DNA of 64,000 nucleotides from Gilichinskyi gelida (GCA_038040385.1 JBBPII010000007.1:1-64000), one strand, 5' to 3'; counted from the stretch's first letter, positions 8,557 through 17,083 are shown. The notes: generated by a model not told the origin, from the sequence alone. Numbers and translations are program-made.

Positions 8557-8562
8557 TAGAAT
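8557..8562 (+). promoter_or_regulatory. -10 element of a probable leaderless promoter
   Basis: TAGAAT, then 8 nt, then the ATG at 8571. No Shine-Dalgarno. Confidence 0.5.
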
Positions 8563-8570
8563 CGACCATC

Positions 8571-8786
8571 ATGCACAACGAGTTCACCGCAATCATCGAG
8601 CAGGATGGCGAATGGTTCCTCGCGTATTCACCCGAGATCCCGGGAGCAAACGGTCAAGGTCGCACCACCGATGAGGCGCGGGCGAACTTGGGCGAGGCAA
8701 TCTCGCTCATTCTCGAGGATCGGCGCGAAGACGCTCTCCGCGGGGTCCCAGCCGGCGCCATTCGCGAAACGGTCATTGTGGAGTGA
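8571..8786 (+). CDS. HicB-like antitoxin-family protein, no HicA partner seen
   Basis: A 71-residue protein with the HicB (UPF0150) half-RNase-H fold: FTAIIEQDGEWFLAYSPEIPGANGQG is the classic start, followed by TTDEARANLGEAISLIL. It lacks a C-terminal DNA-binding extension. No HicA-type double-stranded-RNA-binding toxin is encoded on either side, so it is probably an orphan or acts elsewhere. It precedes a DHFR-like gene that seems to have its own promoter. Confidence 0.75.
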   Translation: MHNEFTAIIEQDGEWFLAYSPEIPGANGQGRTTDEARANLGEAISLILEDRREDALRGVPAGAIRETVIVE

Positions 8787-8821
8787 ACCGAGACCATTGC
8801 GGAGCCGAAAAAAGGCCGACG

Positions 8822-8827
8822 TATACT
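8822..8827 (+). promoter_or_regulatory. -10 element of a probable leaderless promoter
   Basis: TATACT, a near-perfect -10 hexamer, then 6 nt and an in-frame TTG at 8834. This decides the start of the DHFR-like gene. Confidence 0.5.
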
Positions 8828-8833
8828 GAGTCC

Positions 8834-9358
8834 TTGGCGGCTTCGGTCTTCATCGGCACCAGCGTCGACGGCTTCATCGCCCGGCCGAACGGCGCTTTCG
8901 ACTTCCTGCCGGCGGACGGCGGCGAGCCTCACGGCTACAACGAGTTCATCGCCAGCGTCGATGCGCTCGTGATCGGGCGCAAGACCTTCGAGACCGTGCT
9001 GGCATTTCCATCTTGGCCATACGGCGACAAGCGCGTCGTCGTTCTCAGCAGCCAGCCGCTCGATTTGTCCGGAGTCCGCGGCGGCGTCGTCGAGCAGATG
9101 AGCGGATCGCCCGCCGGCATCGTGGCCAGGCTCGCGGAGAGCGGCGCCCACCACCTCTACATCGATGGCGGGATCACCATTCAACGCTTCTTGCGCGCGG
9201 GACTCATTCAACGCCTCATCATCACGCGCGTGCCGGTGCTCATTGGACAAGGGATTCCGCTCTTCGGAAGCCTGCCGCACGACGTCAAACTCCGCCATGT
9301 CATGACTCGGCACTATCCGAGCGGGCTGGTTCAGAGCGAGTACGAAGTCGAAAGCTGA
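8834..9358 (+). CDS. Dihydrofolate reductase / RibD C-terminal family reductase
   Basis: A protein of about 174 residues. It matches the stand-alone RibD_C/DHFR-like family: SVFIGTSVDGFIARPNGAFDFL at the start, ALVIGRKTFETVL, the NADPH-binding region VVVLSSQPL, and HHLYIDGGITIQRFLRAGLIQRLIITRVPVLIG[Q]. Such proteins reduce small heterocycles with NADPH, but the real substrate is mostly unknown. A longer frame opens at a GTG at 8783 overlapping the hicB-like stop. I prefer the TTG at 8834 because TATACT lies 6 nt before it and the extra residues do not match the family. Confidence 0.8.
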   Translation: MAASVFIGTSVDGFIARPNGAFDFLPADGGEPHGYNEFIASVDALVIGRKTFETVLAFPSWPYGDKRVVVLSSQPLDLSGVRGGVVEQMSGSPAGIVARLAESGAHHLYIDGGITIQRFLRAGLIQRLIITRVPVLIGQGIPLFGSLPHDVKLRHVMTRHYPSGLVQSEYEVES

Positions 9359-9360
9359 CA

Positions 9361-9942
9361 ATGCAGCAGATCGTCGATTTCATCCTCGAACTGGACAAGC
9401 TCAAGGGCGTGACCCGCAAGACTCGTCCGCTGGGCCTCGATCGTTATGAGAACTCGGCCGAACATAGCTGGCAGATTGCGCTGCTGGCGGCTTCCATGGC
9501 CCACTATGCCGAGGAGGCCATCGATATCGATCGCGTGATCTGCATGCTGCTCGTCCATGACATCGGCGAGATCGACACCGGCGACACCATCGTCTACGCC
9601 GAAGAGGGTTGGAAAGAGCGCAAAGAGGCCGAATTGGCGGCGGTGACCCGCATTTTCGGTCTGCTGCCGGAGCCGCAAGCCGCGAGGTTCATCGCGTTGT
9701 GGCAGGAGTTCGAAAACGCCGAAACTCCCGAAGCGCGTTTTGCGCACGCCGCGGACCGGGCCATGCCGGTGCTGCTCAATCTCGCCAACGAGGGGCAGAG
9801 CTGGCGCGAAAATGGAATCGATCACGCGCGCGTGGTCCGTCGCGTCGCGCCGCCGATCAAGGCAGGCTGTCCCGCTTTGTGGGACTATTTGGAAGCGCGC
9901 CTCGAGGAGGTGCGTCAGAAGGGGTGGTTCGGAACACTATGA
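9361..9942 (+). CDS. HD-domain hydrolase (YfbR-like)
   Basis: A 193-residue protein of the HD_3/YfbR-like group. The metal ligands appear in order: H in SAEHSWQIALLA (about residue 37), the HD pair in LLVHDIGEIDTGDTIVY, and a later D in FAHAADRAMPVL. YfbR-type enzymes remove phosphate from deoxynucleoside 5'-monophosphates. The gene starts 2 bp after the DHFR-like stop and overlaps the next gene in ATGA, so it sits inside a tight run of genes. The start ATG at 9361 gives a normal full-length domain. Confidence 0.8.
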   Translation: MQQIVDFILELDKLKGVTRKTRPLGLDRYENSAEHSWQIALLAASMAHYAEEAIDIDRVICMLLVHDIGEIDTGDTIVYAEEGWKERKEAELAAVTRIFGLLPEPQAARFIALWQEFENAETPEARFAHAADRAMPVLLNLANEGQSWRENGIDHARVVRRVAPPIKAGCPALWDYLEARLEEVRQKGWFGTL

Positions 9943-10433
9943 AACGGTCGCTCATTCTGATTGTGCTCATCGCGCTACCGGCGCTCGCCGACGAGCAGTC
10001 TCCCGTACAGGACTCACCGCTCGTCGCCGCGGCGAAGCGCTCCAAAATGGCCAAAAAAACCGCGGTCGTCATTACGAACAAGACGCTCAAGCAGTCCGGA
10101 GCGGGCGCGCACATCACGACCACCAAGAAACAGGCGCCGTTGCCGAAAATGCAGAACGCTGCGCCGATCGAGTTATCCAAGGTCGCCGCCGCTCCGCCCA
10201 AGGCGAAACCGAAGCGGCAGACGACACCGCATGATGATGCGGAGCGGCTTGAAGATGACCCTGGGAGGGGCGACCTGGTGCACTGCCCGTCCTGTTTGCC
10301 GATTCTCGAGCCGGTGTCGCCGACGCTCCCCCTCCGTGAGGCGGAGTTCTCGACGAACCCGCCAAAGGTTGCGACGCCGGAGCTGCCGCAGATCGTGCCG
10401 CCGCGACCGCCCGAAGCCCCGCCGCTGTTCTGA
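9939..10433 (+). CDS. Small secreted proline/lysine-rich protein of unknown function
   Basis: A 164-residue protein with a clear signal peptide (MKRSLILIVLIALPALA, cut before DEQS). The mature part is low-complexity, rich in Lys, Ala and Pro, with one CPSC pair at about residues 115-118 and a Pro-rich end VPPRPPEAPPLF. No known domain is recognised. It overlaps the HD gene (ATGA) and the downstream membrane glycosyltransferase (TGATG), suggesting joint expression. The CxxC could bind metal or form a disulphide; this is inference. Confidence 0.6.
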   Translation: MKRSLILIVLIALPALADEQSPVQDSPLVAAAKRSKMAKKTAVVITNKTLKQSGAGAHITTTKKQAPLPKMQNAAPIELSKVAAAPPKAKPKRQTTPHDDAERLEDDPGRGDLVHCPSCLPILEPVSPTLPLREAEFSTNPPKVATPELPQIVPPRPPEAPPLF

Positions 10434-11635
10434 TGCGGGCGGCGATCTTCGTCGTGGCGCTGGCGGCGCGGCTGGCATTCATTGCCGTCCACGGCGTCAT
10501 CGCCACGCCCGACTCTTCCGAGTACCGCCTCCTGGCGCGGAACATCCGCAGCTTCGGCGCATTCAGCACGAGCGTCAGCGCGCCGATGCAGCCATCGATC
10601 GCCCGGCCGCCTGTTTATCCGCTTTTCCTGGCGATGTTCACGACGTCCTCGGGCGCGGCCATCGCGCAGGCCGTTCTCGACGCGCTCGTTTGCGTCATGC
10701 TTTTCATGATGGCGGCGCGCGTGGTGCGCGCGCCGGTCGCCGCGGTGGTAGCGCTCTTCTACGCCCTTCATCCCGGAGCGATCGCTGCCTCCGCCACCCT
10801 TCTCAGCGAGGGTACGTTCACCGCCTTGCTTTTCGCGGGGGTGTTCCTGGCCTTGATCGCCGCGGAGCGCGTGAGCACCGCGCTCGCTGTCTGTGCCGGA
10901 GCGGCTCTCGGCCTGGCGACGCTCTCCCGATCGATCGGCGTGATTTATCTGTTCGCGGTCGCCCTGGTGCTGGTCGTCCGCCGATTCCGCCGGACCGCCG
11001 TCGTTGTCGTTGTCGTTGCGGTGGTCATCGTTGCGCCGTGGATCGTTCGATCGTCGCGCGTCGTGGGGCGGTTCGTCTTCATTCAGGCGCCGTCCGTGAT
11101 GCCGTGGTACGTCCCGACGCTCTGGTGGCTCGATCAGAACGATGAACCGGGCATCTGGCGGTACTTTCTCACCGCGGATCCGTACGGCGTCACCCTCCAC
11201 GCCGCGCGAGGAAGAGCGGCCGAGGTGATGCGCGCCGAGGACGTCGGTAGGCGGCAGGCGATGGTGAACGTCCGCAAGAATCCGGGCGCATATCTGCGAT
11301 CGCGCATGCGATCGTTCCCTCACCTTTTCCTCAGCACCTTCCATCGCTTCACGGGAATCAACCGTGCGCTTGGAGACGTCAAGGGTATGGCGTTGGCGAT
11401 CAAGGTCGGCCTGATGCTGCTCTTCACGGCGCTGCCGATGCTCGCCGCGATCGTCGGGCTCGGCGCGTCGCGCCGCACCCTCGCCGGATCGCTGGCGGCG
11501 GCGATGTGGATCGCCACGCTGGCGTTCCACGTCGTGATGTTCATCGACTACCGCTACTTTCTGCCCGTTGTTCCGTTCCAGCTTGTGACCGCGGCCCTCG
11601 GATTCGAGCGCATCAGTAGAATCTGGCACCGATGA
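10433..11635 (+). CDS. GT-C fold membrane glycosyltransferase-like protein
   Basis: A 400-residue polytopic membrane protein with about ten hydrophobic segments. An acidic motif in the first periplasmic loop, TPDSSEYRLLARNI (about residues 25-38), is followed by RPPVYPLFLAM, the pattern of ArnT/PMT-type GT-C glycosyltransferases that use polyprenyl-phosphate sugars. RSIGVIYLF and a soluble loop with the MPWYVPTLWWLD segment follow. The acceptor is unknown. The start overlaps the upstream stop in TGATG and the stop overlaps the next start. Confidence 0.75.
   Translation: MRAAIFVVALAARLAFIAVHGVIATPDSSEYRLLARNIRSFGAFSTSVSAPMQPSIARPPVYPLFLAMFTTSSGAAIAQAVLDALVCVMLFMMAARVVRAPVAAVVALFYALHPGAIAASATLLSEGTFTALLFAGVFLALIAAERVSTALAVCAGAALGLATLSRSIGVIYLFAVALVLVVRRFRRTAVVVVVVAVVIVAPWIVRSSRVVGRFVFIQAPSVMPWYVPTLWWLDQNDEPGIWRYFLTADPYGVTLHAARGRAAEVMRAEDVGRRQAMVNVRKNPGAYLRSRMRSFPHLFLSTFHRFTGINRALGDVKGMALAIKVGLMLLFTALPMLAAIVGLGASRRTLAGSLAAAMWIATLAFHVVMFIDYRYFLPVVPFQLVTAALGFERISRIWHR
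11617..11622 (+). promoter_or_regulatory. -10 element of a probable leaderless promoter
   Basis: TAGAAT lies inside the 3' end of the GT-C gene, 9 nt before the ATG at 11632. Confidence 0.45.
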
Positions 11636-12846
11636 ATCGCCGCCGCGCGCTCCTGCTGATCGCCTTTCTCCCCCTCGCCTTGCGCGCGGCCGAGCCGTTG
11701 CCCGCGCCGCTCCCGCTGCGCGCGCCGGTGCAGGACAAGAACTTCTACGTACTGTCGCTGATGGAGAGAACGCCGTCCAGTGATGTCGCGCTGAAGCGTC
11801 TCCTGGCCACGAAGCGCGATGCGCTGCACACGGCGGCGACCGTGTGCGAGAAGGAGGCGGAGTGCTTCGCCGCGGCGCTGCGATGGTCCGACGCCGAGAT
11901 GACCGAGGCAGCCGCCGCTCTGCGGCGGGCGTACGCAACCGATGAAATGGGACGCGCCCTTCGCCGCAGCGGCGCCTACGTGCGGTATGCGTCGAAGTCC
12001 GACGATGAGCTGCTGGCCGCAGCCTGGCTCGACGCCGCACGCGGCATCAACAACATTATCGACGTGTACGCCGTCGGGAAACCGCCACGGTATCCGGCCA
12101 TCGACGCGGTGTCGTACGACGTCAAGAGCGAGGCCTACCTCCGCCTGCTCCACACCGCCGCCGCCGCGCTCGACGAGCAGGCCGCCGCCCTCGACCTCTT
12201 CTTTCAGCCGTCGCTGCGCTTCGCGCTCCAACTCCTCCGGATCAATCACCGCGACGAGGCCGGTCGGCACGAGCCGATGGAGGTGAAGGACAACGCGGCC
12301 GCGGTGCGCCGCATCAAGACGATCGCGTGGAAGGCGTTTCCGTACTCGGCGATCGTGGTGCCCGGCGCCGGCTCCGACCGAACGACGTGGAGTCTCTCCG
12401 CTGCATCGCGGCTGCGCGTGGAGATCGCCGCGCGGCGCTACAAGGAGGGAAAGGCGCCGCTGATCATCGTTTCCGGCGGCTACGTGCATCCGAACCAGAC
12501 GCCCTACGCCGAGGCGATCGAGATGAAGAAAGCGCTGGTCGAGGACCTCGGCGTGCCGCCAGAGGCGGTCGTCGTCGAGCCGCACGCGCGGCATACCACC
12601 ACGAATCTGCGCAACGTCGCGCGCCTGATGTACCGCTACGGCATTCCGTTCGGCGCGAAGGCGCTGATCACCACCGACAGCTTTCAGAGCACGTACGTCG
12701 AGGGCGACGCCTTCGCCAAACGCTGCGAGGAGGAGCTCGGCTATCGGCCGGTGACGGTTCTTGGCCGTATTTCGGTGTTCGATCTGGAGTTCACGCCGCG
12801 GTTGGAATCGCTGCAGATCGATTCCATGGATCCGCTGGACCCATAA
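11632..12846 (+). CDS. Secreted YdcF/ElyC-like DUF218 protein
   Basis: A 404-residue protein with signal peptide (MNRRRALLLIAFLPLALRAA). Residues about 25-230 are a helical region without a known family. The C-terminal 170 residues are a DUF218 domain: SAIVVPGAGSD, then APLIIVSGGYVHPNQTPYAEA, VVVEPHARHTTTNLRNVARL and ALITTDSFQS. DUF218 proteins (SanA, ElyC, YdcF) act in envelope biogenesis or bind nucleotide-like ligands; the exact reaction is unsettled. The unusual N-terminal extension makes it twice the usual length. It overlaps the upstream gene by 4 bp but also carries its own TAGAAT. Confidence 0.75.
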   Translation: MNRRRALLLIAFLPLALRAAEPLPAPLPLRAPVQDKNFYVLSLMERTPSSDVALKRLLATKRDALHTAATVCEKEAECFAAALRWSDAEMTEAAAALRRAYATDEMGRALRRSGAYVRYASKSDDELLAAAWLDAARGINNIIDVYAVGKPPRYPAIDAVSYDVKSEAYLRLLHTAAAALDEQAAALDLFFQPSLRFALQLLRINHRDEAGRHEPMEVKDNAAAVRRIKTIAWKAFPYSAIVVPGAGSDRTTWSLSAASRLRVEIAARRYKEGKAPLIIVSGGYVHPNQTPYAEAIEMKKALVEDLGVPPEAVVVEPHARHTTTNLRNVARLMYRYGIPFGAKALITTDSFQSTYVEGDAFAKRCEEELGYRPVTVLGRISVFDLEFTPRLESLQIDSMDPLDP

Positions 12847-12856
12847 GGGCCTCGCG

Positions 12857-12862
12857 TACACT
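12857..12862 (+). promoter_or_regulatory. -10 element of a probable leaderless promoter
   Basis: TACACT, 7 nt, then the ATG at 12870. No Shine-Dalgarno. Confidence 0.45.
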
Positions 12863-12869
12863 CGGCGCC

Positions 12870-14555
12870 ATGAAACGCGCCGCCGTCCTGTTGCTCGCGC
12901 TCACCGCCATGCCCACCTACGCCCTCACGCCCGCCCAGCTCCGCGCCGCGGCGCACGAGTACTACGAGTGGCAGAAGAACGAGTACCCGGTCGCCGCGAG
13001 CGATCAGGGATTCCACGCCTACGACGACAAACTGACCGACTACCGCGCCGCCGCGGTGGCGCGGCGCGCCGCGCACGTGCGTGCGTTGCTCGACCGCGTC
13101 CGCGCCGCCGACGTCAAAGGTTGGTCGAAGGACGACACCATCGACTGGCTGCTCTTCCGCTCGCAGCTCGAATACGCCGACTTCCCGTCGCGGGTGCTCC
13201 GTCGCGAGGCGAGCGACCCGCAGGTCTACGTCAACGAGGCGAGCAACGCCATCTTCTCGCTGCTGAAGAAGGAGTACGCGCCGCCGGCGTCGCGGGCGAA
13301 GTCGGCGACCGCGCGCCTGCGGGCCATGCCGGCCATGATCGAGAATGGTAAGCGCACACTAACCAATCCGGTGGGCCTTTACGCGCGGCTGGCCATCGAC
13401 TCCGCGCGCTCCATCGATCCGCTCTTCAACGACAGCCTCGAAGTCATCGCCAAGGACCTCGCGCCGGCCGATCATGAAGCCCTGGCGACGGCGCGCACCG
13501 CGGCGCTGAAGTCACTCCACGACTACGCTGACTGGCTGGAGAAGCGCCTGCCGACGATGACGGCGTGGAAGCCGCTGGGGGAGGCGAACTACAACTACTT
13601 CCTCCGCCACGTCCTGCTGCTGCCGATGGACGCGCGCGACGTCGGGCACCTCGGCGAGGTCGAGCTGGCGCGCTACCGCGCGCTGGAGGCGATGCTGCCC
13701 GATCCGTCGTATGCCGATCCCGACCCGCAGCGCGCCAAGAGCATCCCGCCCGATCAGCAGGCCTTCCTCGCCGCGTACCAGGGCCGCCAGCAGGAGATGA
13801 TCGACTTCCTCAAGGCGAAGCGGCTGGTCACCATCCCCAGCTACATCGGGCCGTTCCTCATCCGCCAGCTCCCTGAGGCATTCAAGCCGACCAGTCCGGG
13901 GGGCTTCATGAACCCGCCGGGCATCTACGACGCCGACGACAGCGGTTTCTACTTCATCCCGACGTACAACCCGAAGAGCCGCAACTTCTACATCCGCGCC
14001 GCGATCGAAGACCCGCGCCCCATCCTCGGGCACGAAGGGATCCCCGGCCACTTCCTGCAGATCTCCATCGCCAATCATCTGGAGAACGAGATCCGCCGCC
14101 ATCACGGCGACGGCGTGTTCGTGGAAGGTTGGGCGCTGTACACGGAAGAGATGCTGCTGCGCGAAGGCTTGTATCCTCCCGACTCGCCGACGGCGGGGCA
14201 GGTACTGCGACTGTCGCGCTACCGCTCCGCGCGCATCGGCGTCGACGTGAATCTGCATACCGGGCGGTGGACGTTCGAGCAGGGGGTGCGGCACTTCATG
14301 GAGGGTGGGGGCCTCGATCGCGAGGCGGCGGAAGGGGAGGCGGCGGGGGCGGCGTCCGACCCGACGCAGAAGATCTGGTACATCACCGGGAAGTGGCAGA
14401 TCATGCGGCTCCTCGGGCGCTACCGCGACGCCAAAGGCGCCGCGTTCCGCCTCGGACAATTCCACGACGACCTGCTGGCCAACGGCTCCCTGCCGCTGTC
14501 CATCGTGCAGTGGATTCTGCTGGATGATGCGAGCGACGTGGAGAAAGTTCGCTGA
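12870..14555 (+). CDS. DUF885 family secreted metallopeptidase-like protein
   Basis: A 561-residue protein with signal peptide (MKRAAVLLLALTAMPTYA). It matches DUF885: an N-terminal helical half (YYEWQKNEYPVAASDQG) and the metal site HEGIPGHFLQ near residue 389, a HExxxGH motif, followed by FVEGWALYTEEMLL, which supplies the downstream Glu. GGGLDREAAEGEAAGAASDP and GKWQIMRLLGRYR are conserved near the end. Family members are predicted periplasmic zinc carboxypeptidase-like enzymes. The start at 12870 gives the signal peptide directly. A palindromic element follows the stop. Confidence 0.85.
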   Translation: MKRAAVLLLALTAMPTYALTPAQLRAAAHEYYEWQKNEYPVAASDQGFHAYDDKLTDYRAAAVARRAAHVRALLDRVRAADVKGWSKDDTIDWLLFRSQLEYADFPSRVLRREASDPQVYVNEASNAIFSLLKKEYAPPASRAKSATARLRAMPAMIENGKRTLTNPVGLYARLAIDSARSIDPLFNDSLEVIAKDLAPADHEALATARTAALKSLHDYADWLEKRLPTMTAWKPLGEANYNYFLRHVLLLPMDARDVGHLGEVELARYRALEAMLPDPSYADPDPQRAKSIPPDQQAFLAAYQGRQQEMIDFLKAKRLVTIPSYIGPFLIRQLPEAFKPTSPGGFMNPPGIYDADDSGFYFIPTYNPKSRNFYIRAAIEDPRPILGHEGIPGHFLQISIANHLENEIRRHHGDGVFVEGWALYTEEMLLREGLYPPDSPTAGQVLRLSRYRSARIGVDVNLHTGRWTFEQGVRHFMEGGGLDREAAEGEAAGAASDPTQKIWYITGKWQIMRLLGRYRDAKGAAFRLGQFHDDLLANGSLPLSIVQWILLDDASDVEKVR

Positions 14556-14557
14556 TG

Positions 14558-14643
14558 TGTCATCCCGAGCGTAGCGAGGGATCTGGTGGCGTGGGTGGCG
14601 CGCCGCCCGCGCCCCCAGGTTCCTCGCTACGCTCGGAATGACA
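14558..14643. repeat. Dispersed inverted repeat, family D copy 1
   Basis: The left arm TGTCATCCCGAGCGTAGCGA (14558 on) pairs with TCGCTACGCTCGGAATGACA ending at 14643, separated by a variable GC-rich centre. It fills the gap between the DUF885 and SDR genes, and its right arm contains the SDR start codon. A relative lies at 22983-23068. Confidence 0.85.
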
Positions 14644-15378
14644 CATGTTTTGATCACCGGCGCCAACGGCCTCGTCGCCCGCGCGCTGTCGCGCCGCTTC
14701 CCGGACGCCGTCACCCTGACCCACGCCCAACTCGACATCACCGACCGCGACGCCGTCTTCTCCGTCGCGCGCGGTTGCCTGGTCATCAACTGCGCGGTCG
14801 TCGGCGTCGAAGAATCGGAGCGCGATCCGGCGCTGGCGGAGGCGGTGAACGTGCGCGGCCCGGCGCTGCTGGCCGAGGCGGCGGAGAGACTCATTCACTT
14901 CAGCTCGAACTATGTTCTCGACCCCGTCAACGTCTACGCGCGCACCAAACTGGAGGGTGAGCGCGCCATAGCCGGCCGGGCGACGATCGTCCGCACCTCG
15001 TGGGTCTTCGGCGCGGAGAAGGAGAGCTTCTTCTCCACCGTCCATCGCCGCCTGCGTCGTGGCGAGCGGGTGCAGGCGACTTCGGACATCTTCGCCTGCA
15101 CCACATGGGTGGAGCACCTCGCGGCGCGGGTGGAGGAGATCATCGGCCGCGGCGATCGCGGGCTCCTCAACGTCACGAACGAAGGCGTCTGCTCGCACGA
15201 GATCTTCGCGCGCGAGGCGGCGCGCATCGTCGGCGCCGACCCGGCGCTGATCGACGTCGTTTCCGAGGCCGACCTGCGGCGTACGCCACGGCCGAGGTCG
15301 ACGCCGATCGTTACGGATCCGCCACTTCCGCACTGGCGCGACGCCCTCGCGGCGTACATAGAATCCGCGGATGCCTGA
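14638..15378 (+). CDS. RmlD-like NAD(P)-dependent sugar-nucleotide reductase (SDR)
   Basis: A 246-residue extended short-chain dehydrogenase similar to dTDP-4-dehydrorhamnose reductase. The Rossmann motif GANGLVA is at residues 8-14, SS at 89-90, the catalytic pair Y100-x3-K104 lies in YARTKLEGE, and TIVRTSWVFG follows. It is somewhat shorter than typical RmlD (about 290). The likely start ATG ACA CAT lies inside the right arm of the flanking inverted repeat, so the element provides the initiation codon. The end overlaps the VOC gene by 8 bp. Confidence 0.8.
   Translation: MTHVLITGANGLVARALSRRFPDAVTLTHAQLDITDRDAVFSVARGCLVINCAVVGVEESERDPALAEAVNVRGPALLAEAAERLIHFSSNYVLDPVNVYARTKLEGERAIAGRATIVRTSWVFGAEKESFFSTVHRRLRRGERVQATSDIFACTTWVEHLAARVEEIIGRGDRGLLNVTNEGVCSHEIFAREAARIVGADPALIDVVSEADLRRTPRPRSTPIVTDPPLPHWRDALAAYIESADA
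15359..15364 (+). promoter_or_regulatory. -10 element of a probable leaderless promoter
   Basis: TAGAAT, 6 nt, then the ATG at 15371, inside the end of the SDR gene. Confidence 0.45.
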
Positions 15379-16123
15379 GATGACGAAATACGAACCGGGG
15401 ATGTTCTGCTGGATCGAACTGCTGACCAGCGACCGCGCCGCCGCGCAGACGTTTTACAGCGGATTGTTCGGCTGGACGCCGATCGAGGTTCCGTTGGATG
15501 GCGGCGAGCCGTACGTCATGCAGCAGAAAAACGGCAAGAGCGTCGGCGCGATCTACCAGACCACCAACATGCCGCCGAACTGGATGTCGTACGTCGCCGT
15601 CAAGAGCGCCGACCACTCCGCGCGAATGGCGAAAGACCTCGGCGCCACGCTGCTCATGGAGCCGTTCGACGTCATGGACCTCGGCCGCATGGCCGTGGTG
15701 AAGGATCCGCAGGGGGCGGCCTTCTCCATCTGGCAGGCGAAGGGGAATCCCGGCGTGGAGGTGCGCAATGAGCCCAACACGCTGGTCTGGAACGAGTTGA
15801 TGACGACCGACGTCGAGGCCGCGCGCAAGTTCTACGGCTCGCTCTTCAATTGGAAGATGAAGGTCTCGCCCGAGTACACCGAGTTGTCCGTTGGCGAAAC
15901 GGGCGTGGGCGGTCTGATGCAGATCGGGCCGGAGTGGGAAGGGATGCCGTCGCACTGGCAGCCGTACTTCATGGTCGACGATTGCGATGCAACGCTGCAG
16001 AAGGCGCAGTCGCTCGGCACCAAAGAGTTCTTCGGGCCGATGGATCTCCCCAACGGCGGCCGCATTGCGATCTTGAAGGACCCGCAGGGAGCGACCTTCG
16101 CGCTGATCAAAACAGCAATGTGA
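15371..16123 (+). CDS. Two-domain VOC (glyoxalase/bleomycin-resistance fold) protein
   Basis: A 250-residue protein made of two tandem VOC domains. Domain 1 begins GMFCWIELLTSDRAAAQTFY and ends KDPQGAAFSIWQ; domain 2 begins NTLVWNELMTTDVEAARKFY and ends KDPQGATFALIK. The repeated W-x-E-L...D...A..FY pattern is that of the CFP30B-type glyoxalase-like proteins. No clear full set of metal ligands is seen. An alternative ATG at 15380 is possible; the first is preferred from the TAGAAT spacing. A family A repeat begins 2 bp after the stop. Confidence 0.8.
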   Translation: MPEMTKYEPGMFCWIELLTSDRAAAQTFYSGLFGWTPIEVPLDGGEPYVMQQKNGKSVGAIYQTTNMPPNWMSYVAVKSADHSARMAKDLGATLLMEPFDVMDLGRMAVVKDPQGAAFSIWQAKGNPGVEVRNEPNTLVWNELMTTDVEAARKFYGSLFNWKMKVSPEYTELSVGETGVGGLMQIGPEWEGMPSHWQPYFMVDDCDATLQKAQSLGTKEFFGPMDLPNGGRIAILKDPQGATFALIKTAM

Positions 16124-16124
16124 T

Positions 16125-16218
16125 GGAGCGCCGCCGTCCCGGCGGCTGGCCCGGCGGCGTCCCGCCGCCGCCGAGAGCGAGACGCTCTCGAGCCAGCCGG
16201 CGAGGACGCCGGCGCTCC
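16125..16218. repeat. Dispersed palindromic element, family A copy 2
   Basis: Same ends as the copies at 6475 and 55861, with the inner palindrome GAGAGCGAGACGCTCTC in its centre. It lies between the convergent VOC and DUF1579 genes. Confidence 0.85.
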
Positions 16219-16227
16219 ATTCCTACC

Positions 16228-16836
16228 TCACTTCTTTCTGGTGTAGGTGATCTCCATCATCTTGGACATGTTCCCGTCAATGTCGGGACAGGTCATCTCG
16301 AAGACGTGCTTGTCCTTGTCGACCCAGGTGATCTTCTCGTCGCAGCTCACCGGCTCGCCGGACATGGGGTCGAGCGACGTCGCGGTGAACGTCCAGGCCT
16401 TGCCGGAGGCATCGCCGCCGGTGCCGGACGACGTCATGGCGCCGGTCGACATGCTGTCCATCCAGGTGCCGACGTATATCTTGCGGATGTTGTCGTAGCC
16501 GGTGTAGCCGATGCCGCTGAAGGGCGCGCCCATCATCGAGCCTTCGAACTTCTGCTGCAGCCAGCGCCCGCCGAGGACCCATTCGTTGACCGCTTTGCCG
16601 CTCGATTCCATCGGCGGCGCGCCCGGCTCCATCCACATCTTCACCTTGGCGTCCCAAGTGCCGACCATCCCGTCGAGCTTCTTGTGCTCGGCGCCCGGCG
16701 TACCGGCTTTCATCATGGCGTCCATCATCGCTTTCTGTTCGGCCGCCTTGTCCCGCTTCGGCTGCGCGTTTGCGACGCTCGCCGCGCCGCCGACCAGGAA
16801 TACGACGACCAATGCCGTGGAGTAGATCTTCCGCAT
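16228..16836 (-). CDS. DUF1579 secreted protein
   Basis: A 202-residue protein with signal peptide (MRKIYSTALVVVFLVGGAASVANA). A Met-rich segment (KAMMDAMMKAGTPG) precedes a DUF1579 beta-barrel-like domain: HKKLDGMVGTWDAKVKMW, NEWVLGGRWLQQKFEG, FSGIGYTGYDN and YVGTWMDSMSTG. Function of the family is unknown. GGGAGG lies 8 nt before the ATG, so this gene has a normal leader, unlike many neighbours. Confidence 0.8.
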   Translation of the reverse strand: MRKIYSTALVVVFLVGGAASVANAQPKRDKAAEQKAMMDAMMKAGTPGAEHKKLDGMVGTWDAKVKMWMEPGAPPMESSGKAVNEWVLGGRWLQQKFEGSMMGAPFSGIGYTGYDNIRKIYVGTWMDSMSTGAMTSSGTGGDASGKAWTFTATSLDPMSGEPVSCDEKITWVDKDKHVFEMTCPDIDGNMSKMMEITYTRKK

Positions 16837-16866
16837 GTTGCCTCCCGTCTTTCGTTTGTAGAAGGC

Positions 16867-17043
16867 CGGAATTCTACCGCGAACGCGTAACCGATGCCTG
16901 GTGCGCGCCGGCCACGGTTGAGCCGGCCTTCGACGTCTCCATCTCCATCCAGCCCAGCTTCATGGACCACTACCAGTTGCTCAGGCGCAAGACTCCCAAC
17001 ACGTTCACCTCCGTCGCCGACGTCATCGCCAACGCTCGACCGT
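16867..17043 (+). pseudogene. Possible remnant of a lost coding region
   Basis: In the 247-bp gap between two minus-strand genes, the plus frame from about 16867 reads like protein: FYRERVTDAW, then FDVSISIQPSFMDHYQLL and TFTSVADVIAN, with almost every codon ending in G or C. It has no convincing start and drifts into antisense of the haemoglobin gene. I do not recognise the family. It looks like a fragment left by deletion; it could also be chance in GC-rich DNA. Confidence 0.3.
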
Positions 17044-17083
17044 CTTCATCAGGACGGACGAAGGGATCGTCCCGCTGCGCTGA

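Noticed and set aside
8571..9358. HicB plus following gene as a complete HicAB system
   Set aside because: The next gene is a DHFR-like reductase, not a HicA RNase.
9857..12040. A 727-codon minus-strand frame
   Set aside because: It crosses three well-supported plus-strand genes and is Arg-rich with no domains.
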